Shown: piece after piece, positions 1-13,190 of the stretch
Position numbering within the stretch: the first letter of the stretch is position 1
Layout: each line of letters begins with the position of its first letter
Notes under the pieces: generated by a model
Database searches by the model: none
The model's input: the letters and a program-made list of their open reading frames with translations, nothing else
What the model was told of the DNA's origin: nothing
Made by a program: the position numbers and the translations under genes
Assembly: GCF_905475395.1 (NCBI RefSeq)
Contig: NC_058337.1
Location: 139,693,172 to 139,757,171 of the forward strand
Length of the DNA stretch: 64,000 bases
Reading direction: 5' to 3'
Source: Chrysoperla carnea
Taxonomy: Eukaryota; Arthropoda; Insecta; Neuroptera; Chrysopidae

Positions 1-225
1 ATTTAATATATGTTTAGAGCTATCTTTGTTTAGAATAGTCATTTTATAATTTACAATAAATTGTAAATGTTTGTATCTACTATCTTTTTTTGATAATTTT
101 TTATTAAACAAGGATAGTTCAAACCTACTTACATTTAAATCTTATATGTCGATCTTTATTTATTTATTTAATATTTTTAATATTGTTTTTATTCTCAGTT
201 ATTGTCAATGAAGATACAAAAAATG

Positions 226-657
226 TATGCGTCAGTCCAAAACTAACAGCGTCAAAAGTGAAACTTTTTATGTAATTCAAAAACTGTCAATGAGTGTACA
301 AAAAAATACATTGCAGCAAAGAAAAATTGACTGGAAATTATAATAAAAATGATTTATAATAAAAATCAAGAAAAATCTACAGACTATCCCGAATTAACTA
401 CTACGGAAGTTTCACTTGTACGTATATGTATATAGTTTTATGTATATGTAAATAATAGTACGTACGAGTGAAACTTCCGTAGTAATTAATTCGGGATAGT
501 CTGTAGATTTTTCTTGATTTTTATTATAAATCATTTTTATTATAATTTCCAGTCAATTTTTCTTTGCTGCAATGTATTTTTTTGTACACTCATTGACAGT
601 TTTTGAATTACATAAAAAGTTTCACTTTTGACGCTGTTAGTTTTGGACTGACGCATA
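226..657. repeat. Near-perfect palindrome (fold-back element)
   Basis: The left arm (226 to about 424) is the reverse complement of the right arm (about 459-657) with very few mismatches, around a spacer of about 34 bp rich in TATGTATA. The outer ends read TATGCGTCAGTCCAAAAC and its complement. Arms of about 200 bp this similar imply a recent fold-back element or a recent inverted duplication. No coding potential and no clear target duplication is visible. Confidence 0.9.
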
Positions 658-2090
658 AATTTTTTTTTTTTGTCTTTTTTCATTTTGCTATTTTTTTTGT
701 TTTTTCTTTTGTTTTTGTTTTGGTTTTGTTTAGTTTTAACTATAACATTTTTTTTGATAGTTTATTTTGGTATTAACTATGATAGTGTGGGTGTTTTACA
801 CTCACGCTATCAATTTTATTTACTTGCTTATTTAGTTTATTTAATTTATTTTTAGTTAAATTTTATTTACTATTTTTTAGTTTTTAAGTTTTATTTGTTT
901 ATTTAATTGTTATATTTTATTTTATTTTCCTGTATTAACTGGTTTTCTTATTATTTTCAGGGGACTAATGAGTTAAAACTCGAAGCCCCAAATGAAGGGA
1001 GGGGGGAGTTACCCACAACTGTTTCGAAATTACAACTTTTCACTCGGAGAATATAAAATGACTTTGCACTATTTGTAAATAAAATATGCAGTCTGATCGA
1101 TTAGCTCGTTTAAGCATGAAAATTCTACTTGATTAGGTTTGTGAATGTTCTGAAAGCTAAGTCCGTCCGTTTCAGTTGTTTCCCTCACGTGTAATATTCA
1201 GATTTATATCAATGGACAAGACGCGAGACAATATTTTTTGTTCATTGTAATTAACAGTAAATTATGTTTTTGAAGTTTTGACTCAACAACCCTACTTAAG
1301 TTACTAAATTGATCCAACAAAATTTGAGACACGTATTATTGATGATAAAATATCATTACATATTATCTATAAACATATATTTTATACGTACAGTTACATG
1401 AATTGGATTTCGCAAAATACGACAATGCTGTCGTCAGATTGACAAATATCCAAGTAGGAATATGGGGTAATTTTATATCTTTATCAGTCACATTCTGTGT
1501 TGCTCAAAGTAAAACAATGATTAATGGAACGAAACAATTTAACGTTAAATTAAATTTTTGGTTAACATATAATTCTATAAGTAATTGTCTACATTCGCTC
1601 AGCAATAAATTTTTATTGAAATTGAGCACATTAGATCACAACAAAGATAAGCATATTATTGATTTATTCACTTTTTTTTTTTCATTTACACTACAAATAT
1701 TGTAATATAACTACAACTAATTACGAAATAATATGCAAAATTGAAATCGTTATATCTCGTTCCGTCAAATTGGATTTTTTTTTTTTTGGTTAGGTTTTTT
1801 ATATTGGGTAACTAAAAACTACATGAAAACGAGATATAACTTATTTCTAAGACAAAGTTACTATAGTAGACATAAATATACATTTATGCATACTTTTTAA
1901 ATTCTCTAAATACTTTACATTTCCCAAAAATTAATTAAGAATTCCAGCTGTTTTTATATTTAACGTCCATTATTGTAATATTTGTCAAATTAATGAAAAT
2001 GAGAATAAAAATTACTAAACTTCACATACTGTTTTTTGAGTCCGGCAATGTCAAATAGATTTCATAGATAAATACCTCATAACCTGTTTT
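658..2090. other. Intergenic, no gene seen
   Basis: T-rich tract (660-960), then ordinary AT-rich sequence. The open frames here are short and low-complexity. I see no domain, RNA gene or clear repeat boundary. Confidence 0.6.
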
Positions 2091-2570
2091 ATATAACTTT
2101 CATCTACCTACAGAATTAAATCTACTGAGGACTCAGTAGAGATGCCAATATGAAAAGAGTTGCAAGCAGTCTTTTTTTCGCATCCGCTAATACCAACGAA
2201 TTTATCAGGATTCGACAGTGCGAATACTTAAATAAAATTTATCGTTTCAAGGCAATCGCTTCCGTCAGACTTCTTAGGAATTTTTACATAACCTGTTTAA
2301 TTTAAATCATAAAGTTCGTTATTTTAGGTTTATGCAATCCACTATATAACTTTCATGTACCTACAGTAATGAATCTACTGAGGATTCAGTAGAGACGCCA
2401 ATACGAAAAGAGGTAAAAGCAATCTCTTTTTCGTATTCGTTAATACCGCGACTTTGTCCGAATTCGACAGTGCGAATACTTAAATAAAATTTACCGTTTC
2501 AAGGCAATCGCTTCCGTCAGATTTCTTAGGAATTTTTAACATAACCTGTTTAATTTTAATCTTAAAGTTC
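2091..2570. repeat. Two direct copies of a ~225 bp unit, ~252 bp apart
   Basis: Copy 1 (about 2091-2318) and copy 2 (about 2343-2570) share long identical blocks, such as GACAGTGCGAATACTTAAAT and CAAGGCAATCGCTTCCGTCA. Each copy contains a small palindrome of the type CTACTGAGGAYTCAGTAG near its start. It is a tandem duplication, with no coding content. Confidence 0.85.
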
Positions 2571-5141
2571 ATATATAATTAGTGAAGTTTTCACAGGAAT
2601 GAAGTTTTGTGTCCATGAATTCTACATCAGGCATGAATGCTTTTAAGTTCCATTTTTTCTAGCCTTTATTTGTAATCGGGTACATTTAGGTTGTGGTTCC
2701 TTTGAGGACAGACAACTCTAAATTAACCAAATCCCTAAATAACCAAGGGCAAAAAATAACAGTCCTTCCCATTAATGCCAGAGTAATTTAAGACGAATAC
2801 CTGCTGTATCTTTTAATGAAACACGAAGAGGGTTTATTAATTTTAAACATCGAATACAGTTTTCGTACAAATGTAGAAAAATTCGAAATGGAAACAGCTG
2901 GCAGTACTGGCAGTATCGTAGGGCAGTTATGTTTTCCTTACAAAATAGTTATTATATTACTAAAACATTTATTATACGACAATTGATTTTTTGGGGTAGA
3001 GGAGTTTAACATCAATTTAATATATAAACATAAATCGTTTCCTGTGAACCCTTTACTGTCTCAGTAAAGACGATGTACTGTTTTCTTTAAATGGGCTCAT
3101 ATTTAGAGAATACAGGATTGTTACATCTTACTGCAAGTTGACCGGAGTCAAAAATTTGAATCCAGTTTATTCGAAATAAAGCTGAATGTATGTGAAATTT
3201 AGTATTAAGAAATAACTCACTATCGGAAAAAATATATTTCTATATATATTCAATTTCTCACATGTTGGATTCGTTCATTTTTTTTTTAAATAAAATAATT
3301 AAACATTTATTATATCCGAGGGATAAATATTTCATTTAAATATTCAAACATTTAATATATACTATTTGTATAGTCTGTAGACAAACAATTTAAAAAAATT
3401 TATGGCAACGCAATACACTTTTTAATTTTAAGTTCTAGATTTAATAATATTCAGTGTTTCTATAATTTTTCAATTAAATATTAGGTAACCCTAGTAAAAA
3501 TATTCGATTCAATCCGGAAATTTTCGATTCAATCCGATCGAAAATAAAAAAAAAAAATGAATACGAAATGCCATTTCCTAATCGGAATACATTTCGATTC
3601 AAATTTTTGAATAGGGTTTTGATTGGTTAATTGAATTGGATTTTTTACTAGGGAAGATTGACGATAGTTACTATTCATGTTATCTAAATATTATTTTATT
3701 ATTAATTAATATCATAGATATAAAAAATAATATATATCTATGAATTATATAATATTGTAATTAAAGCTTTGCTTACATAACAAGATCAAGCTATAAAGTG
3801 TTATAGTTTGTCTATAAACAGAATATGTGTAAAATCAAAAGTTGATGTTATTAACAGTGTTTTTGTGTAAAAATTGTGTGTTATATTTTTAAATTTCTTA
3901 TTTTCAGTGACGTCATATTAAAAAAAAAATATTTATTAAATATAGAGGAGCAATACATGTTCTGTCCATTATAATTTTGACTCTAGTATGTAAGTCTGTC
4001 ATTGTCAAATTTGATTAGGTGTTGTCAGTCTATATATTATACAAATCTGTGGAATGGAGATAAACATTTTTTACTAGTACAAAAAAGTTCTAACATATTC
4101 ATGGTGGAAATACCAAAAGTGAAAATGTTTGCTTGATTTAAGAATCGACTAGCAAGATGGAGAACTCGATGTGACGTTAGACGTAAGAATATAAATGATT
4201 ATTAAAACATTAAAATGGTAGTGCTCTATTAAATTAAAAGATACTTAAAAAAATTGTTAAAGGGTGAAACGGAGCTATCACAGGGAACTGTGCCTTCATT
4301 GGATGAACATAAAAACTTCTACGGTTAATATGATGAGGAAGAAGCAAGAAAGCACTTACTGTGTTGGTGCATAATACTAGGAAATCAGCATTCAAAAATT
4401 TTAGGGCAGAATCAGAAGAAGTGGCAGAAGTGTATACATCGAGAAAATAAGGATCTTTGCTAAAAGTTGAAAATGCTTAAAAGGTTTGGTACTGGGAAGC
4501 ACAGAGGATATAAGGCCTCTAAGTGAATATTTGTACTGTTGACCCAAAACTTCAACTTAACCAAAACGATTAAAAATTAATAAAATTTATGTTAAGGTTT
4601 TCTGTCAACAGAGGGTTGATAGCCCCTTTGGGTGAAATAAAAAAATGTAAATTTAAAAAGAGAGAAATAAACTGCATGCTAATTGAATTTAAGAGGAAAT
4701 TTGTTTCTATTTAGAAGTGATTTATGTTACTACTTGACTATTTCTGCATCTGACATGGTGTTTAGGTGTTTTATTGTTGTCAACAAAGGAGGGGTTCACT
4801 ATGGGGTTGTGCGGTATAGGTAACTGTTCGTCTGGTATGTAATTTAATTGTATATATAAATGAAGAAGTAAAAAAATGGGGGTTAAATATTGTTTGTAAT
4901 ACATTTGTCAAATATTGAGATTAATTCTATAAGTGTTCTAAACACCTATGATTAAGGGCCAAGGGGGTAGATATAATGGAATAATCCACCATGGTCTAGA
5001 CGCTGTATTACTAGGGATAGATTTATTATCGACCTTACTTTTGGTTTTCTGTTCGAAAAAATATATTTTACAACGTCATTTAAAATAAGAAATTTAATAT
5101 AAAAATAAAAATTTGACGAGACATTTAGTTTTTTGTCTTCT
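2571..5141. other. Intergenic, no gene seen
   Basis: AT-rich DNA. A segment at about 4,260-4,560 is less AT-rich and could be a decayed transposon-derived coding stretch, but stops are frequent in all frames and I recognise nothing. Confidence 0.5.
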
Positions 5142-5149
5142 GTGAAGTG

Positions 5150-5423
5150 AAGTGGCGGATCCAGAGTTTAAATTCGGGGGAGGGTGCAATTTTGTAGTTT
5201 ATATTTTCTCTTAGTCAAAATGAACTCAAATTTTGTATTTATGGTAAAATTTCCTGAGGGTTATTGAAACTAAAAATAACAAATTTTCCCGATTTTTTCA
5301 ATGTTTTCAATTTTTCCAAAAACGAAAGAAAAAAAAAATTTGACAAAGTTGGGCTCATATATGGGTTAAAAACAGGTTTTCTTAGATAATTCGGGTAATT
5401 TTTCACCCTTGTATCCGCCACTG
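5150..5423. mobile_element. hAT-type MITE
   Basis: The ends read AGTGGCGGATCCAG (left) and, in complement, CAGTGGCGGATACAAG (right), the CAGTGGCGGAT type of terminus common on hAT non-autonomous elements. Flanking octamers GTGAAGTG (5142-5149) and ATGAAATG (5424-5431) match at 6 of 8 positions, consistent with a decayed 8 bp target duplication. No transposase coding sequence. Confidence 0.65.
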
Positions 5424-5664
5424 ATGAAATGAAACATCGATTTTAATTTTAATAAATAGTTGTAAATACAAATTTTAAGGTTTTTTTGAAATAAGACCTG
5501 TAGCATATAGGACCTTTACGAAAATTTCTTTGTTCAAAAAAGTGAGTTCACATCAAAACAAGCGAAATATTTTTTTAATAAACTGTACAGTGCCGGATTG
5601 AGGATTTGATAACTCATAAAAAAAGCCTCTTTAAAATTTTTGACATCCTTTGTAAAAATAAATA

Positions 5665-5986
5665 CAGTAGAAACTCGATAAGTTAAAGTCCAAGGGAAAC
5701 ACAAAATATTTTAAGTTATAGAGGTTTTAAGTTACCAAGGGTCTATGTTAGGTAAAGGTTAATAAAGAGGTATGTACATGTTTCTATGTACCCTAGTTAA
5801 TATAGAGGTATGTACATGTTTCTATGTAGTTACTGAGGGCCTATACAGAGATAATTTATTTAAGTTATAGAGGTTGCGTATTTTAAGTTATAGAGGTTTT
5901 GGGCTCTGATGGGAAGGGAACATAGTATTTTTTGAAATAACAGAGGTTTTTATGTTACCGAGGTTTAAGTTATCGAGGTTCTACTG
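5665..5986. mobile_element. pogo/Tigger-type MITE
   Basis: The ends are inverted repeats: CAGTAGAAACTCGATAAGTT at the left, and CAGTAGAACCTCGATAACTT in complement at the right. TA dinucleotides sit immediately outside both ends (5663-5664 and 5987-5988), as expected for Tc1/mariner-pogo insertion. The inside repeats AAGTTATAGAGG motifs related to the termini. It is 322 bp with no coding capacity, hence non-autonomous. Confidence 0.85.
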
Positions 5987-5988
5987 TA

Positions 5989-7619
5989 AATATTCCGTTG
6001 CCTGGTAAAAAATTTAAAGGAAATAAAACGCAAAATTATGAAAGTAATCTGAAATATTCTGATAATACACTATAATTGGCCGTAAATAAATGATACGAGT
6101 TTGCTCCGAGGCATCTCCAGGCTTATAGAACACAATTCAGGAGATTGCTCAATTTCAATGCTTTATCCAAGGGTAAATTTGTAGCAGGTGACAAGACAAT
6201 TTCTAATATATCGCTCATTGCATCGATGAAAACTCACCTTTAGAAATGTTATTTTACTCTCTGAATGGAATTTAGAATACGAAACCTGATCGATGAATCT
6301 TATTACACAATTTAAGTCGTATGAGAAATATAAGCCATATTTGACATTTATTATTGATAACATCACATTAATGTCAAATATGGCATATATTGCGCATGAG
6401 CTCTTCCTTCGACTAAGGACATATGACTTTAAATTGTATAACAGACTTTAAAAAATCCTAAATGAAGACAATCTTTGTAAAAGCATAAAAATAAGTAGCT
6501 TCCAGTTTTTATCCAGTATTTTCTGATTTATAAACATTCTGTCTATATACTGACTTTGATTAAAATACTTTATATATTTTTCTGGCAGATGCTCTTTGTC
6601 TTTGTTTAAAATATAATTTTCGAAAAGATTAAAAAATAAAATTCACAAAGAAAAGTCGTAAGTACTGCAAATTATAAATGGTATAACTAAAAACATGCTT
6701 ATATAATGTTTACGTTTTTAGAGATCATTTACAAGAGAGAACATACTTCGATGTCAGTTTTAAATTAAGCATTATAAATGGCATTGATATTTTGCGAGGT
6801 ACCGAAGTTTTAGTTAATGTGTAATATTTTCTATGAAAGAATAAAAATTATTAATGCTATTTTCTGGGAAATGTTTCATCATTTCATGTACGTTTTTGAA
6901 AGGAAGACCAATTTTTTGTTTAAATAATGTTTTCTTATTTTGGAAAAAATTAAAACAAATTTTTAATAGGAAGTTGTATGTGAAGAGCTGCTTCCCAGCT
7001 CCAAAAGTTCAAGTAACCAAGAGTTGGGTGGGTTGGTTACTTGAACTGTCAGTTCTCAGTAACCAACCGACTGCCTCCAAAGACTTCCTTTTAAAAAAAT
7101 CATTGTTTTAGATGTAACTTTCGTTTCGTAACTGTACCATTCCAGATTTCTTTACTTTCTAACTAGGAAAGCATTATTCGAAAAGAATTCAGATAATGAT
7201 TTCCTTTTTCATTTCTTTTGAATAAGAAAACATTTAAAAACTAAAAAATTAATCTTAGGCTCATTTTTCAAAACTATACATGGAATATAGTTGGAACATC
7301 CAATTTTGATACATCAATACATTAACGACCTTTGAGATCTTAACAATTAATTAAACACCGAATAATCTAGAAAATACGTATATTTTAAAGTTAATCACAT
7401 TGAAACTTGGGTTGGCGTTTTCTATTTGGAGGTAATTACATATGACAAAAAATATTTTCTAAGCATTCGAAAAAGAAAACTTATTGTAATATTAAATGTC
7501 ACAGCAGCTACTTAGTACTATTTAGGTAACACTGATTATAAATAAAAGATGCAGTATCATTATGTCAGTATTTCTTCGGAGAAATTAGAATTCTGCCTAT
7601 GATACGCTTTACCTATTTT
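5989..7619. other. Intergenic, no gene seen
   Basis: No convincing gene. A small inverted repeat around GGTTGGTTACT...AGTAACCAACC (about 7028-7070) could form a hairpin. The open frame over 6854-7111 has no recognisable domain and I do not call it. Confidence 0.5.
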
Positions 7620-9110
7620 AGCGGGGATCGAGATGCGTTTTACGAGAATGGGAAATGATGATATCGTTCACGAGGTGGTTATTTAGGTAACATGTTTACA
7701 ACATCTAACATCTAAGGCAATTTTCTTTTCCTCTCAATAACCTTTTTCGAATGAGTTATCTTCAGAAAATGAAGTATTTTCATTTTACGCGGATGGGGAA
7801 TGCTGGGGTTTCGATACATATTAAGGTTTCGTTTTTATGACAGCTAACAATTATGACCGTTTTTACAACAGCTAACATCAATAACCTTCTTCGAATGACT
7901 TGAGGTGATGAAAATGACGAATTTTCATTTTACGCTGCTGGGAAATGATAGCGTTTCGAAAGGTTTTAGTTTTTATTACAGCTAACATCTAACACTGTTT
8001 TCTTTATCTCACAAAAACTTTTTTGGTAAGAGTTATCTTGAGAAGATAAAAATGAAATACTTTAATTTTACGCGGATGAGGAATGCTTGGGTTTCTATTG
8101 GTTTTCGTTTTAGGCGAATGGGTAAATTTTAAGGTTTCGTTTTTTACGACAGCTAACAATTATGACCGTTTTTATAACAGCTAACATCAATAACCTTTTT
8201 CGAATGACTCTATCTTGAGGCGATGAAAATGAAGTATTTTCATTTTACGCGGATGGGAAATGATAGGGTTTCGATAGGTTGTAGATTTTATTACAGCTAA
8301 CATCTAACATGGATTTCTTTATCTCTAAAGAATTTTTTTGGTTAGGGTAATCTTGAGGTTATAAAAATAAAGTATTTTCATTTTACGGGCATGGTTAATT
8401 GCGTAAAATGAAAAGACTTCATTTTTACGAAGTATTTCATGTGGTTTCTATAGGTTTTCGTTTTAGGCGAATGGGTAAATTTTATGGTTTCGTTTTTTAC
8501 GACAGCTAACAATTATGACCGTTTTTACAACAGCTAACATCAATAACCTTCTTCGAATGACTCTATCTTGAGGTTGCGAAAATGAAGTATTTTCAATTTA
8601 CGCGGTTGGGGAATGAATGGTTTTCGTATTTACGATATCTTAAAACTAAGACCCTTTACATTTCCACTTGTGGTCCTCTTAAAATGAAATATTTTCATTT
8701 AAAGATGGCGAATAGCGATCGCCAGATGATTATAATGAATTTTAAGGTCTAATTGGTGTTTGTTTTAACAATTAAGGCTGCCTTCTCTTTTTCCTCTCAA
8801 CAAAATTATTCGCAAGAATTATCTTGAGGAGGTAAAAACGAAGAACTTTGGTTTTATACCGATGGGAAGAGGGTTTCGATAGGTTTTCGGTTTTACTATG
8901 TCTAACATTTAAGACCTGTTTTTTTCCTGTTAATTAATAGTATTTTCATTTTAAGGGTGAGAATGATAATAGCGATCGCCAGGTGATGACAATGAATTTT
9001 AAGGTTCCGATTGGTATTCGAGTTTATTATATCTAACAACTAAGGCTGTTTTCTTTTCTTCTCAATAACTTTATTCGAAGTTAATATTGAGGTGACACAA
9101 ATGAGGTATT
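7620..9110. repeat. Decayed tandem array, units ~310-350 bp
   Basis: Blocks such as ACAGCTAACAATTATGACCG recur near 7840, 8149 and 8501. Blocks such as GAAAATGAAGTATTTTCATTTTACGC and shorter relatives recur roughly every 100-350 bp through the region. Copies are diverged and interrupted, so this looks like an old satellite-like expansion next to the ephrin gene. No coding content. Confidence 0.8.
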
Positions 9111-9164
9111 TTGGAGATTTTCTTTGAAGATAAAAACCGGCATAATAAATACATATATTTGTAC

Positions 9165-9381
9165 GAATGAGCTGGTGATGTGGGTCCTGGTGTTTGCCAT
9201 TCAGGCCATGCGATCTTTGTCAACGCCGTTCCAACTGTTGGTACTCGAGCATCTGATACAGCTGTGCTTGGCTTTTCCGATGTTACTTCCGGTGCACAGC
9301 ATACTTTGAAAACGACTTTCATGTTGTGGGTTGAGCATCGGCCTCCGATTCGACGATGTAAGTCACCTTTTGATGATGTTG
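9165..9381 (-). CDS. Ephrin, second visible exon
   Basis: This exon continues the receptor-binding domain of an ephrin, the membrane-attached ligand of Eph receptor tyrosine kinases used in axon guidance and cell sorting. It encodes the end of the cupredoxin-like fold, including the conserved segment GGRCSTHNMKVVFKVCCAPE with its disulphide cysteines, then a Pro/Thr-rich stretch expected of the stalk. The acceptor is TTTTCTAG at 9382-9383. Joining to the upstream exon restores a Ser codon across the junction and keeps frame. The 3' end is uncertain: a weak GTACAA donor gives 9165, and another GT lies nearby. The final exon (GPI signal or membrane anchor) should lie to the left but I could not locate it. 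Confidence 0.85.
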
Positions 9382-9642
9382 CTAGAAAATAAATATGAAA
9401 GTGACAGATAAACTTATATTTAAGATAATCTTCTCCAGTGTAAACTGGACTGAACACTTAGTGATTACTTCTAGTAATTTTAGAAAAGAATACTACATGA
9501 CGGTTACGATTGGGATGTGAAATATTTTAGATATACATTAGCACTAGTTGGCCCATTCTCATTTGGGGATAAATAACATTTTTCAAAATAAGTTTGGGTA
9601 TTTTGAAGGAATAATAAAATAAATATGAAAAAAAATACTTAC

Positions 9643-9947
9643 AAATAAAATAATAATCATTTCCAGGTAAGAATTCCAGGCCACCGGGTTGTGGGGTAAA
9701 TGGTCGAAAGGTGATTGTAAAGTACATGGTTTTAAATGGTTTGTCACATATTGCGATGATCCGAGGATTTAAGTCTGTTATTCGACATGTTTCATATTCT
9801 TCTTTAGATACATTGTATATGATATACTTCTCGGGATCACCGTCATATGCACCCGGCATATACGTCGGACATATTATGTTGACCTGGTCATATTCAAACT
9901 GTACATTCCCTTTGTTGACATCAATAATATGATCGGTATTATCAATC
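9643..9947 (-). CDS. Ephrin, receptor-binding-domain exon
   Basis: This exon encodes the core of an ephrin ectodomain. Visible hallmarks are EKYIIYNVSKEEYETCRIT, then the block FFTITFRPFTPQPGGLEF-like (here YFTITFRPFTPQPGGLEFLP) and GNDYYFI. The acceptor is TTTCAG just above 9947 and the donor is T|GTAAGT with GT at 9641-9642. The intron to the next exon is 261 bp. The exon enters with one base completing a codon and leaves after the first base of a Ser codon. The upstream exon with signal peptide was not found in the window. High conservation and clean splice sites indicate an intact host gene transcribed right to left. Confidence 0.93.
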
Positions 9948-10124
9948 CTGAAACTGAAAGAAAAAACCAGATATTAGTACGTTTCATGTAATTTTATTCT
10001 AATAATATTAAAATGTTTTATTTAAAAAAATTTAAGTGAGGTTATGTCTACGTATTTATAAAAATCGTTAAAATCTCTGTAAAAAATGTTCAGAGGTAAG
10101 TTTCATTTTATAATATAAATTATT

Positions 10125-10640
10125 AGCCTGATACTCGCCCATTTTGTTGGGATTAAAAGTAAGGACCACCTCGTACTAGCATCTACCTATTTTGATCTTA
10201 CTTATCCCCCTTCCATCGCACTCGAAATAGGAATAGGGATTGTTTTACACAGGTAAAACATGTATCCAGATTTCAATTTTTTTTAAATGTTTATAGTATT
10301 CATTCATTTAGTCTATCAGAACAGGTGGCAATGAATTGTATCTCGTTCACCACTTTTACAGAAATCTTTAATTTATGATTCAAAATGATCCTCATAGATG
10401 GCGTAGTGAAATGCCATAGGCTAAATTATGTTTTTTAAATTAAAAAAAAATATATCTTTATAAATTATAGCTCATGTGTTTGTCTGATGTATGAGTTATA
10501 TTACAGTCAGTCTGATGTATGAGCTATAGTACAATTTCATTCCAATCAATTAAGTAGTTTTTGCTAAGTATGTAAAATTTATCAAGATACAAGGCCTTTT
10601 TTTAAAAATCTTATTTCGTCTGTGATACCTGGCGTAATTT
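10125..10640. repeat. Interspersed repeat copy (partner at 53,550-53,990)
   Basis: Shares several blocks with 53,550-53,990: a start like GATACYCRCCCR...GGG, GGATTGTTTTACACAGGTAAAA and TTTTACAGAAATCTRTAATTTATG. The partner ends with GCGTAACAAACAAACAAACAT, a tail widespread in insect interspersed repeats. No coding sequence. Confidence 0.6.
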
Positions 10641-10715
10641 TAAAGAGAATACTAAAATAATTAATACAAAACTCACTTATTTACAGATTTTATAAAAGTA
10701 GTAAAACTAAGTTTA

Positions 10716-11348
10716 ACAAGTGAAAAGAAACAATTGACTGAGTTAATTGTTGAAATACCATGCATAGTCAGTGTTGATTACTTTATCACATAACACATAC
10801 AAAAATGTATAGACAGTGTTGATGCGCAATTGTTTGTTTTTTTGACGTCACGTAAATAACAAAAGATATTCACTTTTAAATAGGCAACACACAATTCCTA
10901 TATTAATACATACTATAAAATTTGCACCTAATTAACGCTCTCGTGGGTAAACAGTGATGTTTACAAAAAAATGTTTCAAACAAAAGTTTTTTATTTTTTT
11001 ATAAGGAACATTTTTTACATTTAAACTTTTGATCTATCTCTAACGGTTTACAAGATGGGTCCTACGGACCCAAGACCGAATTGACCTATAATGCTCATTT
11101 ACGAACTTGACCTCACTTTTTACGTCCTGAGTACGCTGTAAAAATTTCAGCTCGATATCTTATTTCGTTTTTGAGTTATTGTGACCACAGACGGACGGAC
11201 GGACGGACAACCGGAAATGGACTAATTAGGTGATTTTATGAACAGCTATGACAAAATTTTTTTCCTAGCATCATTATTTTTAAGCGTTACAAACTTGGGA
11301 CTAAACTTAATATACTATGTATATTTCATATATGCATGGTATAAAAAC
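10716..11348 (-). repeat. R1 interspersed repeat, near full-length copy
   Basis: Reverse-orientation copy of a roughly 630-660 bp family seen repeatedly in this window. It begins with ACAAGTGAAAAGAAACAATTG, contains GTAAACAGTGATGTTTAC, ACGTCCTGAGTACGCTG and a GGAC(GGAC)n stretch, and ends with ATGCATGGTATAAAAA. I see no ORF, so it is non-autonomous. Family class unknown to me. Confidence 0.85.
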
Positions 11349-12909
11349 AATGGCGTGGAATAGATATATGTTAAGCGTACCATTATTACTACCTTCTAGT
11401 AAAAAGTTGAATCTGCAGGTTTATGATCAAACATTCAGTGAACGTTCATCCAAAATCATTTTATTATTAACTTTCAGAGAGTATCGATATATAATACATG
11501 TTAGCGTATTGGTTATATTGGTTATTATATTACCAATAATGTGTACCAGCTTTATTCCCTGTGTAAAGTTAACTCTTTACAAAAAAATGTCGTTTAAACT
11601 CACTATTTATAACCGTCAAGTGAAGTAACTAACGAAATTTTTAATATGCTGTTGATCGTAAAGCATGAAATAAGCAGGAGAAATATTTCAGAAAATGGCA
11701 TAAATATACTATTGAGAGTTGCTTATTAAAAGTGTGGTCAGATATAAGGCAAACAATTTACAAAAAACACGGTAAGTCAAATACAAGCACTACTTCACCA
11801 AGCGAGTTAAAGTCGACGGCTCTTTAACTCGTTCCGCCACTTAGCCTCGCAATTTTCTAATACATTATGATCATTTAAAGATTAGATTTAAAATGAATGA
11901 ACATCTCATTAATCTTTTAAAGGGACTTTTTCATAATTTTGAAAATTATTTAAATCTAATTTTTGACTAATATGTTCATTTCTTTTTAATTCTTTGCTCA
12001 ATGGATGACAGAAATTTGTTAAAAGGTAACTCAAATATACAGGGTTCTTCAGCAAAGCTAGTCCATGGGACGTTTTGAAAAGGTGTAGCCACATTTACGT
12101 GTACAATGTAAATGTAGCTGAAACAATATTCTTGTTGGATCCATTTAAATATACTTTTCTATTTGGTGGGAGATTATTTTATGTGAGCAGGTTCATTGTT
12201 ATTAACTGTAGCTGCCGGAAGGATTATATTAGAGTATTCGTGACCTTCTTCCCCCCTCCCAGATGAGTTAACCTCAGATGGTATGACATTTGAAATTTTT
12301 TTTCTTTAAGATGAGCATTGATGTTTAATTTTTGTCACTTTAACGTTAGGTAAAATAGTCACTATAAATGTGCTAGCTTGATACATGTAATATGATTTTA
12401 ATACATTAACGATAATAGATTTTAATATTCGAGCAATTATTTAATTTTCTAACAATACCTAATCCAGTAGCTGTCATGATTCTATATATTAAATCTATTG
12501 TTTTTAATGCAATAACCATGTCAGTTCAGTTATATTTAGGTGTTGATCCAATTTTATTAATTATAAATTTAATGACAATCCATAAACTGTCCTGTCTGCA
12601 TTTACTGGCAGGGCAGTAGTAAACATGCCTATCAATATTCAAGTTAGTCCAAGTAAATTGGCAATTTGGTTATTAGTGTATTTTATTTAAATTCTGAAAC
12701 TGAAAGTTTCTTAGTGTTATAAATTGCTTAAAAATCCTTAAAAAGGTTTGTTTATTTTACGTTGAGAATTGTTTCAGAATTTAAGTAGTCAAATGTCTTG
12801 TCTTACTTGCTTGAAGTTTGTGTTTAATCTATTTGATTCATTTATATTATTTCTGTAATAATGTCATTACGCTAATGTTTTTGACAATTTTTTACAGCAA
12901 TTAGTACAC
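11349..12909. other. Intergenic, no gene seen
   Basis: AT-rich DNA without recognisable domains. A 103-residue open frame over 11,317-11,628 overlaps the end of the R1 repeat and is not called. Confidence 0.5.
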
Positions 12910-13190
12910 TAAAAAGGCGTAACCAATTTTGTCCGCGGTATGTTTAGGGTAGCGGGTTCAATTCCCGCCATCGCAAAAAAATTAATTTAATTAATAGTTG
13001 TGTTGGGCTGGTGTAGTGCATGGCATCTGCATGAAGGAGGAGCATTCAGCTTCTGAAATTAAGGAGCTGATAAATGAAATTATCAGCGGAAAGGTGGTAA
13101 CACACATATATGGTATCACAATGGGCTTTATAGCCTAAGTGCGTCCTTTGTGGGCAACCAATACAACCTAACCAAACCTAACCTAACCTA
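12910..13190 (+). repeat. SINE-like tRNA-derived repeat
   Basis: A head with a Pol III B-box-like sequence, GGGTTCAATTCCCGCC at about 12,955-12,970, is followed by an unrelated body that includes GGGCTTTATAGCCTAAGTGCG. The tail is CCTAACCAAACCTAACCTAACC. This arrangement fits a tRNA-derived SINE. The A-box is not clear, so the call is moderate. Confidence 0.5.

Noticed and set aside
670..855. 61-residue Phe/Leu-rich ORF
   Set aside because: Low-complexity T-rich DNA gives a hydrophobic translation. No other support.
9124..9392. Plus-strand ORFs over the ephrin exon
   Set aside because: Antisense shadows of the conserved minus-strand exon.
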